Source: an uncultured Flavobacteriales bacterium
GTDB taxonomy: Bacteria; Bacteroidota; Bacteroidia; Flavobacteriales; BACL11
Reading direction: 5' to 3'
DNA length: 64,000 nt
Assembly: GCA_943789505.1 (NCBI GenBank)
Contig: CALSUJ010000003.1
Location: forward strand, 1 to 64,000
Shown here one piece after another: positions 21,834 to 31,337 of the stretch; the first letter of the stretch is position 1, and every line of letters starts with the position of its first letter. The translations under genes were made by a program, and so were the position numbers. A model generated the notes under the pieces. The model was not told where the DNA came from and did not search any database. It saw only the letters and a program-made list of their open reading frames with translations.

Positions 21834-22141
21834 GTGTCAGTTTCAATTTATAAAAATCAGCTTATTGCGAAAAATACCGCATTTCTTTATATACGGATGT
21901 TAATGACAATGTTAGTATCTCTATACACCTCGCGGATTGTTCTTGATACTCTGGGGGTTGAAGATTTTGGGATTTATAATGTAGTAGGTATTTTGTTACC
22001 ATGTTTGCTTTAATAAACAGTTCTATGGCATCAGCAACCCAACGATTTTTATCTTTCAAAATAGGTAAAAAAGATCTTACCCTGTTGGCTAGAGTTTTTA
22101 GCATGAGTATTAATAGTATTCCAAACATTATTACCACCTAA
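21834..22141 (+). pseudogene. Truncated remnant of a second Wzx-type flippase
   Basis: From the GTG at 21834 the frame reads VSVSIYKNQLIAKNTAFLYI, then LVSLYTSRIVLDTLGVEDFGIYNVVG, stopping at 22011-22013. The next frame continues as FVTMFALINSSMASATQRFL and VFSMSINS to TAA at 22139-22141. These blocks line up with the first 90 or so residues of the intact flippase at 22171 (LVSLYTTRVVLTTLGIEDYGIYN, NNAMTIATQRFL, FSMSM). The copies are similar but not identical, so this is a degraded relative, not a sequencing duplicate. The remaining ~400 residues are missing. Confidence 0.85.
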
Positions 22142-22170
22142 ATAGTTTTGTTAATTATAGTCTAAAGATT

Positions 22171-23691
22171 ATGTCATCTCATAAAACAAATAAAATCGTT
22201 AAGAATACGGTAATTTTATACGTTAGAATGTTCTTTACTATGCTTGTGAGTCTCTATACCACGCGAGTTGTGTTGACCACTTTAGGTATAGAAGATTATG
22301 GTATATATAATATTATCGGCGGTATAATTATTATGTTTTCTTTTATAAATAATGCCATGACCATAGCTACACAACGTTTTTTGGCATATGAATTAGGATT
22401 GCAAGATTTTGAAAAACTAAAAAAAACCTTTAGCATGAGTATGACAGCTCATATAAGCATAGCATTATTAATAATTATATTATCAGAAACGGTTGGGTTG
22501 TGGTTTGTTAATAATCAGTTAAATATCCCTGGAAATAGGATGTATGCTGCAAATTGGGTTTACCAGTTCACAATATTAACTTTCACCTTAAATGTATTAC
22601 AAGTTCCTTATAATGCTTCGGTAATAGCTCATGAAAAGATGACGTTTTACGCATATCTTAGTGTGATAGAAGTAAGCCTTAAACTTATTATTGTATTTCT
22701 CTTGCAATATGGAGGATTTGATATATTAATATTTTATTCAATTTTAGTTTCGTGCGTTTCTATTATTATACTCCTTACATATAAGACCTATTGTACAAAA
22801 AAATTTGAATCATGTAATTATCATTTCTTTTGGGATTCTGAAATGTATAAAAAATTATTGAGTTTCTTAAGTTGGAGTCTTTTGGGGAATGTGTCCTTAA
22901 TATCTGCATATCAAGGGGTTAATATTATGCTAAACATATTTATTGGAGTTACAATAAATGCGGCCATGGGCATTGCAAATCAAGTAACTGCAGCCCTAAA
23001 TGGTTTTGTAGGTAATTTTCAAACTGCATTCAAACCTCAAATAATTAAATCATTTGCATCTGGCGATCACGAATACTTAATGAAATTAATATTTAGTACT
23101 TCTAAAATATCTTTTTTTTTATTGTTTATTTTGGCAGCACCAATTATTTTTAATATAGATATCATTTTAGATTTATGGTTAAAAAATGTTCCAGAGTACG
23201 CAATTGAATTTTGCAGATGGATAATTATCTGTTCATTAATAGAAGTGTTAGCCGGACCTTTAAATATGACAATTCAAGCAATTGGAAAAATAAAAGTATA
23301 TCAAATTGTTATTAGTATTATTATTATTATTAATGTACCATTAGCATATTTAGTATTAAAACTAGGTTATGACCCTGAAAATATATTAGTTGTAAGGGTG
23401 TTTGTTAGTTCATTAGCACTGTTTGCAAGGATACTGTTTCTTAAAAAATTATTTAACTTCTCTGTAAAATCATATATTAATAATGTTATTATCAGAGTTC
23501 TCCTAGTTGTAATTTTTTCATTACCAATATCCATAACGGCAAATCATATTGTGAGCGATTGGTATAAAATAATTACAACTACGATAATCTTTTTAATGAC
23601 CGTTGGGGGTAGTATATATTTTATAGGATTATCAATGTCCGAAAAAAAAATATTGAAAAGATTATTTTCCAATTTTATAAAACCCAGCTAA
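22171..23691 (+). CDS. Wzx-type oligosaccharide flippase
   Basis: 506-residue membrane protein of the MATE-like polysaccharide transporter group, with about 12-14 hydrophobic segments across the whole length. It moves undecaprenyl-linked repeat units across the inner membrane. The N-terminal NTVILYVRMFFTMLVSLYTTR and GIEDYGIYNIIGG are typical of Bacteroidota Wzx proteins. A partial relative lies immediately upstream. The gap after it (23692-23902) holds only a 7-bp hairpin at 23786-23804 without a T tract. Confidence 0.88.
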   Translation: MSSHKTNKIVKNTVILYVRMFFTMLVSLYTTRVVLTTLGIEDYGIYNIIGGIIIMFSFINNAMTIATQRFLAYELGLQDFEKLKKTFSMSMTAHISIALLIIILSETVGLWFVNNQLNIPGNRMYAANWVYQFTILTFTLNVLQVPYNASVIAHEKMTFYAYLSVIEVSLKLIIVFLLQYGGFDILIFYSILVSCVSIIILLTYKTYCTKKFESCNYHFFWDSEMYKKLLSFLSWSLLGNVSLISAYQGVNIMLNIFIGVTINAAMGIANQVTAALNGFVGNFQTAFKPQIIKSFASGDHEYLMKLIFSTSKISFFLLFILAAPIIFNIDIILDLWLKNVPEYAIEFCRWIIICSLIEVLAGPLNMTIQAIGKIKVYQIVISIIIIINVPLAYLVLKLGYDPENILVVRVFVSSLALFARILFLKKLFNFSVKSYINNVIIRVLLVVIFSLPISITANHIVSDWYKIITTTIIFLMTVGGSIYFIGLSMSEKKILKRLFSNFIKPS

Positions 23692-23902
23692 GTTATTAAC
23701 ATTCTATGATTGGCTAGAAATACATGAGTTCTTGTCACATTAATGAATGATAATAAAATACTATGTGAATGAAATGAAAGCAATAAGAAAAGGTTTGCTT
23801 TTCTGCAGATGCCTTATTACTCTTGGTACAGAGTAACACAGCACTTTAACAGTTTAATATTAATCAATAAGCATTTAAAACTAAAAATTAAAACTTTATT
23901 TT

Positions 23903-24940
23903 ATGAAAAAAGAGCATTCAACAATGAAAACAGGAGTAATGATACGAAAAACTGATAGTGGATATATCAATATTGGTGACTATATCCAAAGTATAGCAGC
24001 ACGACAATTTTTTACTAACAATTCTCCAATTTACTTAGATAGAGAAAGATTAAATAGCTATACTGGAGAAAAAGTTAAATTAATAATGAATGGCTGGTTC
24101 TTGTTCAAACCAGAAAATTGGCCTCCTTCTGAATGTATTGATCCTTTATTTGTCTCTTTTCATATCAATGAAATAGCAAAAGAAAAATTACTTTCAGATG
24201 AAAGTATTGAGTATTTTAAACAGCACGAACCAATAGGATGCAGAGATATGAATACAAAAAACATGCTTATCGATCGTGGTGTGTCTGCATATTTTTCCGG
24301 GTGTTTAACTCTATCTTTAGGGGAATCTTATTCTTCATCAATAAAAAACAATAAAATATATTTTGTTGACCCATTTTTACCAAATGAAAAAAAAATAATA
24401 CCAATATTAAAAGCTATATTTTTTCTTTTTAAACGCTTTAATCTCATTAAAATATTGTGTGATAAATTATTTAAATCTATAACATTTAAGAAATTAATTA
24501 GAGCATCTATGTTTTATTTTGTTTACAGCCAGAGGTTTGAGGATGAAGTTTTATTGAATTCAGAATATATTGTCCACATTATTAAGGAACCGGGATCAGA
24601 GAATGAAAAATTTGAATATGCTGAGCAATTGATAAAACTGTATTCAAATGCTTTTTTGGTTGTTACGTCTAGAATTCATTGTGCTTTACCCTGCTTAGCA
24701 ATGAACACTCCTGTAATTTATATTGATAATGTAAATCAATCTAAAGTAAGCTCTTGTAGGTTGGATGGAATTCTCGATTTATTTAATGTTATATCTTATA
24801 AGGATTCTAAACTTTTACCTCAATTTAGCATTGGAACAGATAAGTTAAATATTAAATCAGTAGTAACGAATAAGAACAATTACCGCCCAATAAAGCAGAA
24901 TTTATTGGACGTTTGTTATAAGTTTGCTTCAAAAAGCTAG
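23903..24940 (+). CDS. Polysaccharide pyruvyl transferase family protein
   Basis: 345 residues. N-terminal NIGDYIQSIAARQFF resembles the GN(x)GD motif of pyruvyl transferases, REPIGCRDMNTKNML-type text (EPIGCRDMNTKNMLIDRGV) marks the middle, and the C-terminal half has TSRIHCALPCLAMNTPVIY, the family's hallmark SRxH segment. The enzyme would add a pyruvate ketal from PEP to a sugar. The start could also be the ATG at 23924, which would give MKTGVMIRK. It is separated by gaps of 211 and 124 bases from its neighbours. Confidence 0.8.
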   Translation: MKKEHSTMKTGVMIRKTDSGYINIGDYIQSIAARQFFTNNSPIYLDRERLNSYTGEKVKLIMNGWFLFKPENWPPSECIDPLFVSFHINEIAKEKLLSDESIEYFKQHEPIGCRDMNTKNMLIDRGVSAYFSGCLTLSLGESYSSSIKNNKIYFVDPFLPNEKKIIPILKAIFFLFKRFNLIKILCDKLFKSITFKKLIRASMFYFVYSQRFEDEVLLNSEYIVHIIKEPGSENEKFEYAEQLIKLYSNAFLVVTSRIHCALPCLAMNTPVIYIDNVNQSKVSSCRLDGILDLFNVISYKDSKLLPQFSIGTDKLNIKSVVTNKNNYRPIKQNLLDVCYKFASKS

Positions 24941-25064
24941 ATTTTAATGCTTAAAATAAACACAGATAACTTGCTGAAAAATTGCACGATAAATGGATTA
25001 ATTACCATAGCTTCAATGTATATTATTTTGTGAATAACGTTGTTGATCATTATATAGCTTTCAT

Positions 25065-26240
25065 ATGAAAAATAGAGTAGTTGTTATTGGAGATAACCAT
25101 CAAAATCCACTGGGCGTTATTGAGGCGTTTGGCCGCAAGGGAATCAAAGCATATGCTATCATATTGTCAAAACTATCCAAGAGTTTTGTTTTGGAAAGCA
25201 AATATGTAGCACAAGGATGGATTTGCCCAACGGATGAATCAGCAATAGAATACTTGCTACAAAATTTTACAGATTCCGAAAACAAGACTGTGGCATTTGC
25301 TTGTAGTGACGATGCAGCAAGTTTGCTTGATCGAAACTATAATAAACTAAAAAATTATTTCTATCTACCCGGCATCCCTAGGCAAGGTCTTTTAACTTCG
25401 TGGATGGATAAGGTAAAAATGAATAATGCAGCAAAAAAACTTGGCTTGAGTATTCCTAAAACCTGGAATATTAAGGACGGTGAAAAGGCGAAAGAAATAG
25501 TGTATCCGTGTCTAACAAAACCCAATATTAGTGCGGGCCATGGAAAGGTAGATTTTCGTATATGCTATTCAGAAGATGAACTTAACAAATTCCTGAAAAA
25601 CAAGAAGTATTTTCCGGAAATTCAAGTCCAAAAGTTTGTTGAAAAACAATTCGAATTTCAATTTGTAGGATGCTCACTTAATGGAGGAGAAGAGATCATA
25701 ATTCCTGGTAGAACTCATATAAAAGATACTTTTGATTTCAATAATTTAGTTTTTTTGAAATATTGCCCATTGGAATCATCTTTTGACAATCTGTTAGTGA
25801 AATGTCTTGAATTTGTAAGGGTTACGGGATACTCTGGACTTTTTAGTATAGAATTTCTAAAAGGGAATGATGGCGTTGACTATTTCTTGGAAATGAATTT
25901 TAGAAATGATGGTAATGCAATATGCGTTACTAATGCTGGTACCAACTTGCCTTACATTTGGTACCTGCATGTAACAGGAGGCGATTACAATAAAGAAATT
26001 AAATCATCTTATGTTAATGAAGTTTATTCTACTCCGGAAGATTCTTATTTCCTTCAAATGGTTGACGGGAAAGTATCTTTTAAGGAATGGAGGAGAAATA
26101 TGCGTAAGGTAACAAGCTATGTGACCTATTTCAAGGATAATAAAAAACCGTTTTTTGCTCTTATGCGTTTGCAAAGTGGCACTATAGTATATTCAATTAT
26201 AAAAAGAATCCTTTGCTATTTTCACATATTAAAGAATTAA
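25065..26240 (+). CDS. ATP-grasp family ligase
   Basis: 391 residues. An N-terminal PreATP-grasp domain (VVVIGDNHQNPLGVIEAFGRKG) precedes the ATP-grasp core (about 120-310) with YPCLTKPNISAGHGK as the lysine strand and GYSGLFSIEFLK ... FLEMNFRNDGNA with the metal-binding Glu and Asn. These ligases join a carboxylate to an amine or thiol. In a polysaccharide locus it could attach an amino acid to an amino sugar or uronic acid. Substrate unknown. The glycosyltransferase gene starts two bases after its stop. Confidence 0.75.
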   Translation: MKNRVVVIGDNHQNPLGVIEAFGRKGIKAYAIILSKLSKSFVLESKYVAQGWICPTDESAIEYLLQNFTDSENKTVAFACSDDAASLLDRNYNKLKNYFYLPGIPRQGLLTSWMDKVKMNNAAKKLGLSIPKTWNIKDGEKAKEIVYPCLTKPNISAGHGKVDFRICYSEDELNKFLKNKKYFPEIQVQKFVEKQFEFQFVGCSLNGGEEIIIPGRTHIKDTFDFNNLVFLKYCPLESSFDNLLVKCLEFVRVTGYSGLFSIEFLKGNDGVDYFLEMNFRNDGNAICVTNAGTNLPYIWYLHVTGGDYNKEIKSSYVNEVYSTPEDSYFLQMVDGKVSFKEWRRNMRKVTSYVTYFKDNKKPFFALMRLQSGTIVYSIIKRILCYFHILKN

Positions 26241-26242
26241 GA

Positions 26243-27409
26243 ATGAAGAAGAAATTGCTATTTGTCATCACAAATCTAGGGCACGGAGGAACTAATCGTT
26301 CTCTCCAAAATCTTCTGAACATGATTGATACAGCAAATTATGAGGTAGATGTATTTGTTATGGTGCATCAAGGAGCGTACCACAATGAATTCAAAAACTG
26401 TACAATTCTTCCCCGCAATCAATATGTTGATGCACTCATTGCCAATTACGAAGACAGGAAAGGTTTTGGTAAACTTTTCAGTTTTGCTCTTAAATTGATA
26501 GCAAAGCTATTTAAGCGGAAATTCCAGGAATTTGTATTTAAGAATGCTGCGAACAAGGTTGTTAGCAAAAATCAATATGATTCCGTGATTGGTTTTAGTG
26601 AAGGAGTTCCTACTCAATTTGTCTCGCACATGAAACATCATAATATGATTGCATGGGTACATTGCGATTATGACAGCTATATGAGCATTGGACACAGATT
26701 AAATGAGGTAAAATTCTACAATAAATTCAAATCTATTGTCTGCGTTTCCGAGTTTACCAGACGCTCATTCATCTCATTCTATAAGGGAATGGCAAACAAA
26801 GTATATGCTATCTACAATGTTTTGGATGACGAAATGATGAGAATTCAAGCTAAATCTGATCTGGATGATATATCATTTGACAAAAGAAAGTTTAACATTA
26901 TTTCTATTGGAAGAATTGACCCTGTAAAGCAATTATCTATTATACCCTCTGTGGCAAGGGAATTAATAGATGCAGGTTGCATTTTCTGTTGGTATATTAT
27001 TGGACCAATAGGAACTCATGAGGAATATGATTCTCTTGTTAATAATGTTAAAAAATACAAGGTCAAAGATTTTGTTAAAATTTTGGGCGAGAAAAATAAC
27101 CCATATAGGTACATAGCTAATTCAGATCTTTTGGTAAACACCTCTAAATCTGAAGCTTGTCCTTACGTGATCAATGAGGCTAAGATTCTTCATAAACCTG
27201 TTGTTTGTACCAATTTTGGTTCCGCAAAAGAGTTTATAGATTATGGTGTAAACGGGTATTATGAGCCATTAGAAAAACTAAGTAATCGTATTAAATTTTT
27301 AATGGATAATCCAGATAAATACGATAACATTAAGTCCGTATTATCCACCTTCATTTATAAAAATGATGAAATTTTATCAAATATATATTCATTGATAAAT
27401 AAAAAATAA
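26243..27409 (+). CDS. Glycosyltransferase, GT4 family
   Basis: Cytoplasmic retaining glycosyltransferase with GT-B fold. The ATG at 26243 follows the previous stop by two bases and gives MKKKLLFVITNLGHGGTNRSL, the typical N-terminus with a GG donor-side loop. The C-terminal domain has IISIGRIDPVKQLS, LVNTSKSEACPYVINEA (the ExE-like region) and VVCTNFGSAKEFIDYGVNG. About 388 residues, normal length. Donor and acceptor not predictable. Confidence 0.87.
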   Translation: MKKKLLFVITNLGHGGTNRSLQNLLNMIDTANYEVDVFVMVHQGAYHNEFKNCTILPRNQYVDALIANYEDRKGFGKLFSFALKLIAKLFKRKFQEFVFKNAANKVVSKNQYDSVIGFSEGVPTQFVSHMKHHNMIAWVHCDYDSYMSIGHRLNEVKFYNKFKSIVCVSEFTRRSFISFYKGMANKVYAIYNVLDDEMMRIQAKSDLDDISFDKRKFNIISIGRIDPVKQLSIIPSVARELIDAGCIFCWYIIGPIGTHEEYDSLVNNVKKYKVKDFVKILGEKNNPYRYIANSDLLVNTSKSEACPYVINEAKILHKPVVCTNFGSAKEFIDYGVNGYYEPLEKLSNRIKFLMDNPDKYDNIKSVLSTFIYKNDEILSNIYSLINKK

Positions 27410-27414
27410 GAATT

Positions 27415-28419
27415 ATGGAACCTATTATATCAATACATACAAATAATCTCTGGGAAAAAAATGAGTCCCCCTTAGTTACGGTTATTACCAGCGTCTACAA
27501 TAGAAGGGAATTGTTATTGAGAGCCATGAAATCTGTTGACAACCAATCTTACAAGAACTTAGAATACATAGTAGTAAATAATGGCTCTAGTGTCAACATT
27601 GACGATGTAGTTAAGGATTTTATGAAACAGGCAACTATTCCAGTAATGTATGTCAAAAGATCTACTGGAATAGGACCCCATACTGGAAAAAATAGTGCAT
27701 TCCGCCGAGCAAGAGGAAAATATTTATCAATGCTGGATTCTGATGATGAATTTCTTCCAAATGCAGTACAAGTGTTGGTTAATACTTGGGAAAAAATACC
27801 TATTGAAAACAGGCATGAATATCGTGAGGTTGTAGCTCAATGTATAGATGAACATGGAAATAGAGTGGGAAAACCTTTTCCTGAAAATATAAATAGCTGT
27901 TCTAAAAAAGAAGCTCGAAAGATATGGAATAGCCGGGGATTACATGTGGAACATATAAATTTGCATGTCACCCAATTGCTTAAAGATAATATGTTTCCAG
28001 AACCTGACGGCGTTTCTTATGTTGTTGATAGTATAGCAATATGGCTTAAACTTAGCAAACTGCATAAGTCATTTTTTATAAATGATTGCCTCAAGGTCTA
28101 TTATATGGAGACTCCGGATTCAATTTCCAATGTCGAGATAGATAAACTTACTATTCAGCACTGTATAAATATGTTATGGGCAGACAAATATATTCTGAAT
28201 CACTGGTTTGAATATGAAAATACTTTCAATGAGCGACTTAAAAGAATATTACATTATTGTATATTTACAAATATTTTGAAAATGAAAAATAGTTATCCTG
28301 ATTTTGATTGGGTAGGAGAAAAAATAAAAGGAGTAAAAAACAATGTTCTGCTGATTATTTTATGGATTCCATCAATTTTAATTGCAAAATATTATATAAA
28401 AAAAAGGCTTAATAATTAA
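27415..28419 (+). CDS. Glycosyltransferase, GT2 family
   Basis: 334 residues with a GT-A fold. PLVTVITSVYNRRELLLRAM near residue 20 is the nucleotide-binding start, followed by GPHTGKNSAFRRARGKYLSM and the metal-binding DSDDE near residue 112. The C-terminus has a hydrophobic segment (LLIILWIPSILIA) that could anchor it to the inner membrane. Five bases after the GT4 gene and 12 before rfbF. Confidence 0.87.
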   Translation: MEPIISIHTNNLWEKNESPLVTVITSVYNRRELLLRAMKSVDNQSYKNLEYIVVNNGSSVNIDDVVKDFMKQATIPVMYVKRSTGIGPHTGKNSAFRRARGKYLSMLDSDDEFLPNAVQVLVNTWEKIPIENRHEYREVVAQCIDEHGNRVGKPFPENINSCSKKEARKIWNSRGLHVEHINLHVTQLLKDNMFPEPDGVSYVVDSIAIWLKLSKLHKSFFINDCLKVYYMETPDSISNVEIDKLTIQHCINMLWADKYILNHWFEYENTFNERLKRILHYCIFTNILKMKNSYPDFDWVGEKIKGVKNNVLLIILWIPSILIAKYYIKKRLNN

Positions 28420-28431
28420 TTTATAAAACAA

Positions 28432-29202
28432 ATGAAAGTTGTAATTTTAGCAGGGGGACTTGGCACCCGAATTTCAGAAGAATCTCAATTTAAACCAAAA
28501 CCAATGGTGGAAATTGGTAGTATGCCTATTCTTTGGCACATCATGAAAGAGTATACCTTCCATGGCTTTAAAGAATTTGTCATATGTGCAGGATATAAAC
28601 AACATCTAATTAAGGAGTGGTTCTCTGACTATTTTTTACATACTTCAGATGTAACTTTTGATTTCACAAAAGAAAACGAAATGATTATTCACCAAAAACA
28701 TACAGAGCCATGGAAAGTGACAGTAGTTGATACCGGATTGAATACTCAAACAGGAGGTCGAGTAAAAAGGATTCGTGATTATGTTGGTGATGAGACTTTT
28801 ATGCTTACTTATGGTGATGCTGTTAGTAACGTTGACATAAAAGCTCTTATTGCCTATCACAAGTCACATGGTAAAATGGGTACTGCATCAGTATATAATT
28901 TCGGTCAGAATAAAGGCGTTCTCGAAATTGAAAAAGGTCAGGTCATGGCTTTTCGTGAAAAAGCAGACTTAGATGGTGACGTGATTAATATTGGTTACAT
29001 GGTTTTTGAGCCAGAATTCTTTGATTTAATAGATGGGGACACAACTATACTCGAGAAAGATCCTATGGCAAGATTGCTTGATAATCAGAATCTAATGGCT
29101 TACACTCATAAGGGATTCTGGCAGTGCATGGATACACTGAGAGAAAAGGAGAAATTGGAAAAACTTTGGGATGAAGGTAACGCTCCCTGGAAAATTTGGT
29201 GA
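28432..29202 (+). CDS. rfbF: Glucose-1-phosphate cytidylyltransferase
   Basis: Forms CDP-glucose from glucose 1-phosphate and CTP, the first step to CDP-linked deoxyhexoses. The N-terminal LAGGLGTRISEESQFKPKPM is the nucleotidyltransferase signature, and WHIMKEYTFHGFKEFVICAG and LTYGDAVSNVD are typical of RfbF. 256 residues, full length. The next gene's ATG lies one base past its stop. Codon choice (more CGT and ACT/GCT) seems a little unlike the 3-20 kb genes, an eye judgement only. Confidence 0.93.
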   Translation: MKVVILAGGLGTRISEESQFKPKPMVEIGSMPILWHIMKEYTFHGFKEFVICAGYKQHLIKEWFSDYFLHTSDVTFDFTKENEMIIHQKHTEPWKVTVVDTGLNTQTGGRVKRIRDYVGDETFMLTYGDAVSNVDIKALIAYHKSHGKMGTASVYNFGQNKGVLEIEKGQVMAFREKADLDGDVINIGYMVFEPEFFDLIDGDTTILEKDPMARLLDNQNLMAYTHKGFWQCMDTLREKEKLEKLWDEGNAPWKIW

Positions 29203-29203
29203 T

Positions 29204-30274
29204 ATGAGTAAATTTGATATTTCATTTTATAAAGGAAAGAGAGTCTTTGTTACAGGTCATACTGGTTTCAAAGGTTCTTGGCTCTGTAAGATTCTTTCTA
29301 ATGCCGGAGCTATTGTAACTGGATATTCATTAAATACTTTTACGTCTCCTTCTATTTTTGAGATAGTAGGATTAAATAAAGATATTCATTCGGTGATAGG
29401 TGATATTCGTGATTATAAATCCTTGAAGACTAGTTTTGATGAGGCGCAGCCAGAAATTGTTTTTCATCTTGCTGCGCAACCTATTGTACGTGAAAGCTAT
29501 AGAGACCCTTCATATACATACGAGACAAATGTAATGGGAACAGTAAACATCTTGGAATGCTTACGTAACAGCAACTGTGTTAAGTCTTTCCTAAATGTAA
29601 CTACAGACAAAGTTTATTTGAATAAAGAATGGGCTTGGGGATATCGAGAGAATGAAGAGTTAGATGGCTATGATCCATATTCAAACTCGAAGTCTTGCTC
29701 TGAATTGGTTACTCACAGTTACAAAAGAAGTTTCTTCACTGATAAGGACAGTAAATCTATTATTCCAATTTCTACAGCTCGTGCCGGAAATGTTATTGGT
29801 GGTGGTGACTTTGCAACTGATCGTATTATCCCCGACTGTGTGAAAGCAGCACAGAAAAAAGCTGACATTATCGTTCGCAATCCGTTCTCAACCCGTCCTT
29901 ATCAACATGTATTAGAACCTCTTTATGCTTACCTCATGATCGCCGCTAAGCAATATGAGGATAGTATATATGCTAGTTCGTACAATGTTGGACCTGATGA
30001 TGTTGACTGTGTAGAAACAGGCGTACTTGTAGACTTGTTTGTAAGCAAATGGGGGGATGACATGAAGTGGGTAAACAAATATGAAGGAGGACCTCATGAG
30101 GCTAATTTCTTGAAACTCGACTGCTCTATACTTAAAACTACATTCGGATGGCATCCACATTGGAATTTGGATAAAGCGATAGAAAAAGTTGTAGAATGGA
30201 GCAAATGTTGGATTGAAGGTGGTGATGTAGGGGTCTGTATGGACAAGCAGATTGCAGAGTTTATGAATCAATAA
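29204..30274 (+). CDS. rfbG: CDP-glucose 4,6-dehydratase
   Basis: SDR enzyme converting CDP-glucose to CDP-4-keto-6-deoxyglucose. The ATG at 29204 gives MSKFDISFYKGKRVFVTG; the longer frame from 29171 would overlap rfbF by 32 bases and is unlikely. Visible are GHTGFKGSWL near residue 18, FHLAAQPIVRESYRDP, the YxxxK pair in DPYSNSKSCSE and ARAGNVIGGGDFATDRIIPD, all standard for RfbG. 356 residues. Coupled to rfbF. Confidence 0.93.
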   Translation: MSKFDISFYKGKRVFVTGHTGFKGSWLCKILSNAGAIVTGYSLNTFTSPSIFEIVGLNKDIHSVIGDIRDYKSLKTSFDEAQPEIVFHLAAQPIVRESYRDPSYTYETNVMGTVNILECLRNSNCVKSFLNVTTDKVYLNKEWAWGYRENEELDGYDPYSNSKSCSELVTHSYKRSFFTDKDSKSIIPISTARAGNVIGGGDFATDRIIPDCVKAAQKKADIIVRNPFSTRPYQHVLEPLYAYLMIAAKQYEDSIYASSYNVGPDDVDCVETGVLVDLFVSKWGDDMKWVNKYEGGPHEANFLKLDCSILKTTFGWHPHWNLDKAIEKVVEWSKCWIEGGDVGVCMDKQIAEFMNQ

Positions 30275-30413
30275 GGTTTGGTTTGTGAATAGCAAAAAAC
30301 TTGAACAACACAGTATTCTCTTTTTTTAGTGAACTTTATTATTGCCTATTCCTTGCTTTATAAAAAACCATTAACGAATTAGACAATAACTTAGTCAAAT
30401 AAGAAAATATAAC

Positions 30414-31325
30414 ATGAACAAAGTAATAATAACAGGAGCAGATGGATTTATAGGGAGCTATACTGTGAAATATTTCCTGGAACAAGGTAATACTGTACTA
30501 GCAATCGATATTAGAGAAATACCGCATCGGCTTGATTCACACAAGAATATGACATATATGCAATGTGATATTTCTGATACAACTGCCATGCTAGAAAAGA
30601 TTCCTCATGGGACGTATGATGTATTTATTCATTTTGCCTGGGCTGGTTCTGCGGGAACAGCACGTGAAGATTATAATTTTCAAATGAAAAATGCGTTGAA
30701 TACTGTTGAGTGCTTGAAAGTTGCAAAGGAACTCGGTTGTATGAGATTTGTAGGTGCGGGAAGTATTATGGAATATGAGATGGAGGCTGCAATTCATGCA
30801 CAAGGTAGCCGTCCAGGAATGGGATATATATATGGTATGGGAAAACATATTGCTCATTGTATGTGTAAATCTATAGCCGTCAATATCGGTATTGATCTAC
30901 TTTGGCCAATGATAACAAATGCTTACGGTGTGGGAGAACTCTCTCCACGTTTTGTTAATACTACACTTAGGAAGATTATTAATGGTGAGTTATTACAATT
31001 CACTGCAGCGACACAAAATTATGACTTTGTTTATGTGACTGACGTCGCTAAAGCATTTTACATGGTCTCAGAAAAAGGTAAGCCATTTTGTGAGTATATG
31101 ATAGGAAGCGGAAATGCTCGTCCATTGAAAGAATTCATTTTTGAGATGCAACATTCATGTGCTCCTAATGTTGATCCTGTTTTCGGTGATATACCTTTTA
31201 CAGGAACAAATATGCATTTGAATACATTTGATATTACCTCAATCAGTCAAGATTGTGGCTTTAAGCCTGAAATCTCTTTTGCTGAAGGAACTCAAAGAAC
31301 AATGGAATGGCTTAAGACAACATAA
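30414..31325 (+). CDS. NAD(P)-dependent sugar epimerase/reductase of the CDP-deoxyhexose branch
   Basis: 303-residue SDR protein with ITGADGFIGSYTV at the N-terminus, FIHFAWAGSAGTARED in the middle and a YxxxK pair in YIYGMGKHIAHCM. The position between rfbG and an RmlC-like epimerase suggests the final C4 reduction of a CDP-4-keto-6-deoxyhexose, like paratose or abequose synthases and ascarylose reductase. The exact product cannot be read from the sequence. The gap before it (30275-30413) shows no promoter I can support. Confidence 0.7.
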   Translation: MNKVIITGADGFIGSYTVKYFLEQGNTVLAIDIREIPHRLDSHKNMTYMQCDISDTTAMLEKIPHGTYDVFIHFAWAGSAGTAREDYNFQMKNALNTVECLKVAKELGCMRFVGAGSIMEYEMEAAIHAQGSRPGMGYIYGMGKHIAHCMCKSIAVNIGIDLLWPMITNAYGVGELSPRFVNTTLRKIINGELLQFTAATQNYDFVYVTDVAKAFYMVSEKGKPFCEYMIGSGNARPLKEFIFEMQHSCAPNVDPVFGDIPFTGTNMHLNTFDITSISQDCGFKPEISFAEGTQRTMEWLKTT

Positions 31326-31337
31326 ATTAACTATAAT

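Noticed and set aside
23774-23836. 20-codon frame MKAIRKGLLFCRCLITLGTE and the hairpin at 23786-23804
   Set aside because: Too short, no family match, no T tract; not enough to call a gene or terminator.
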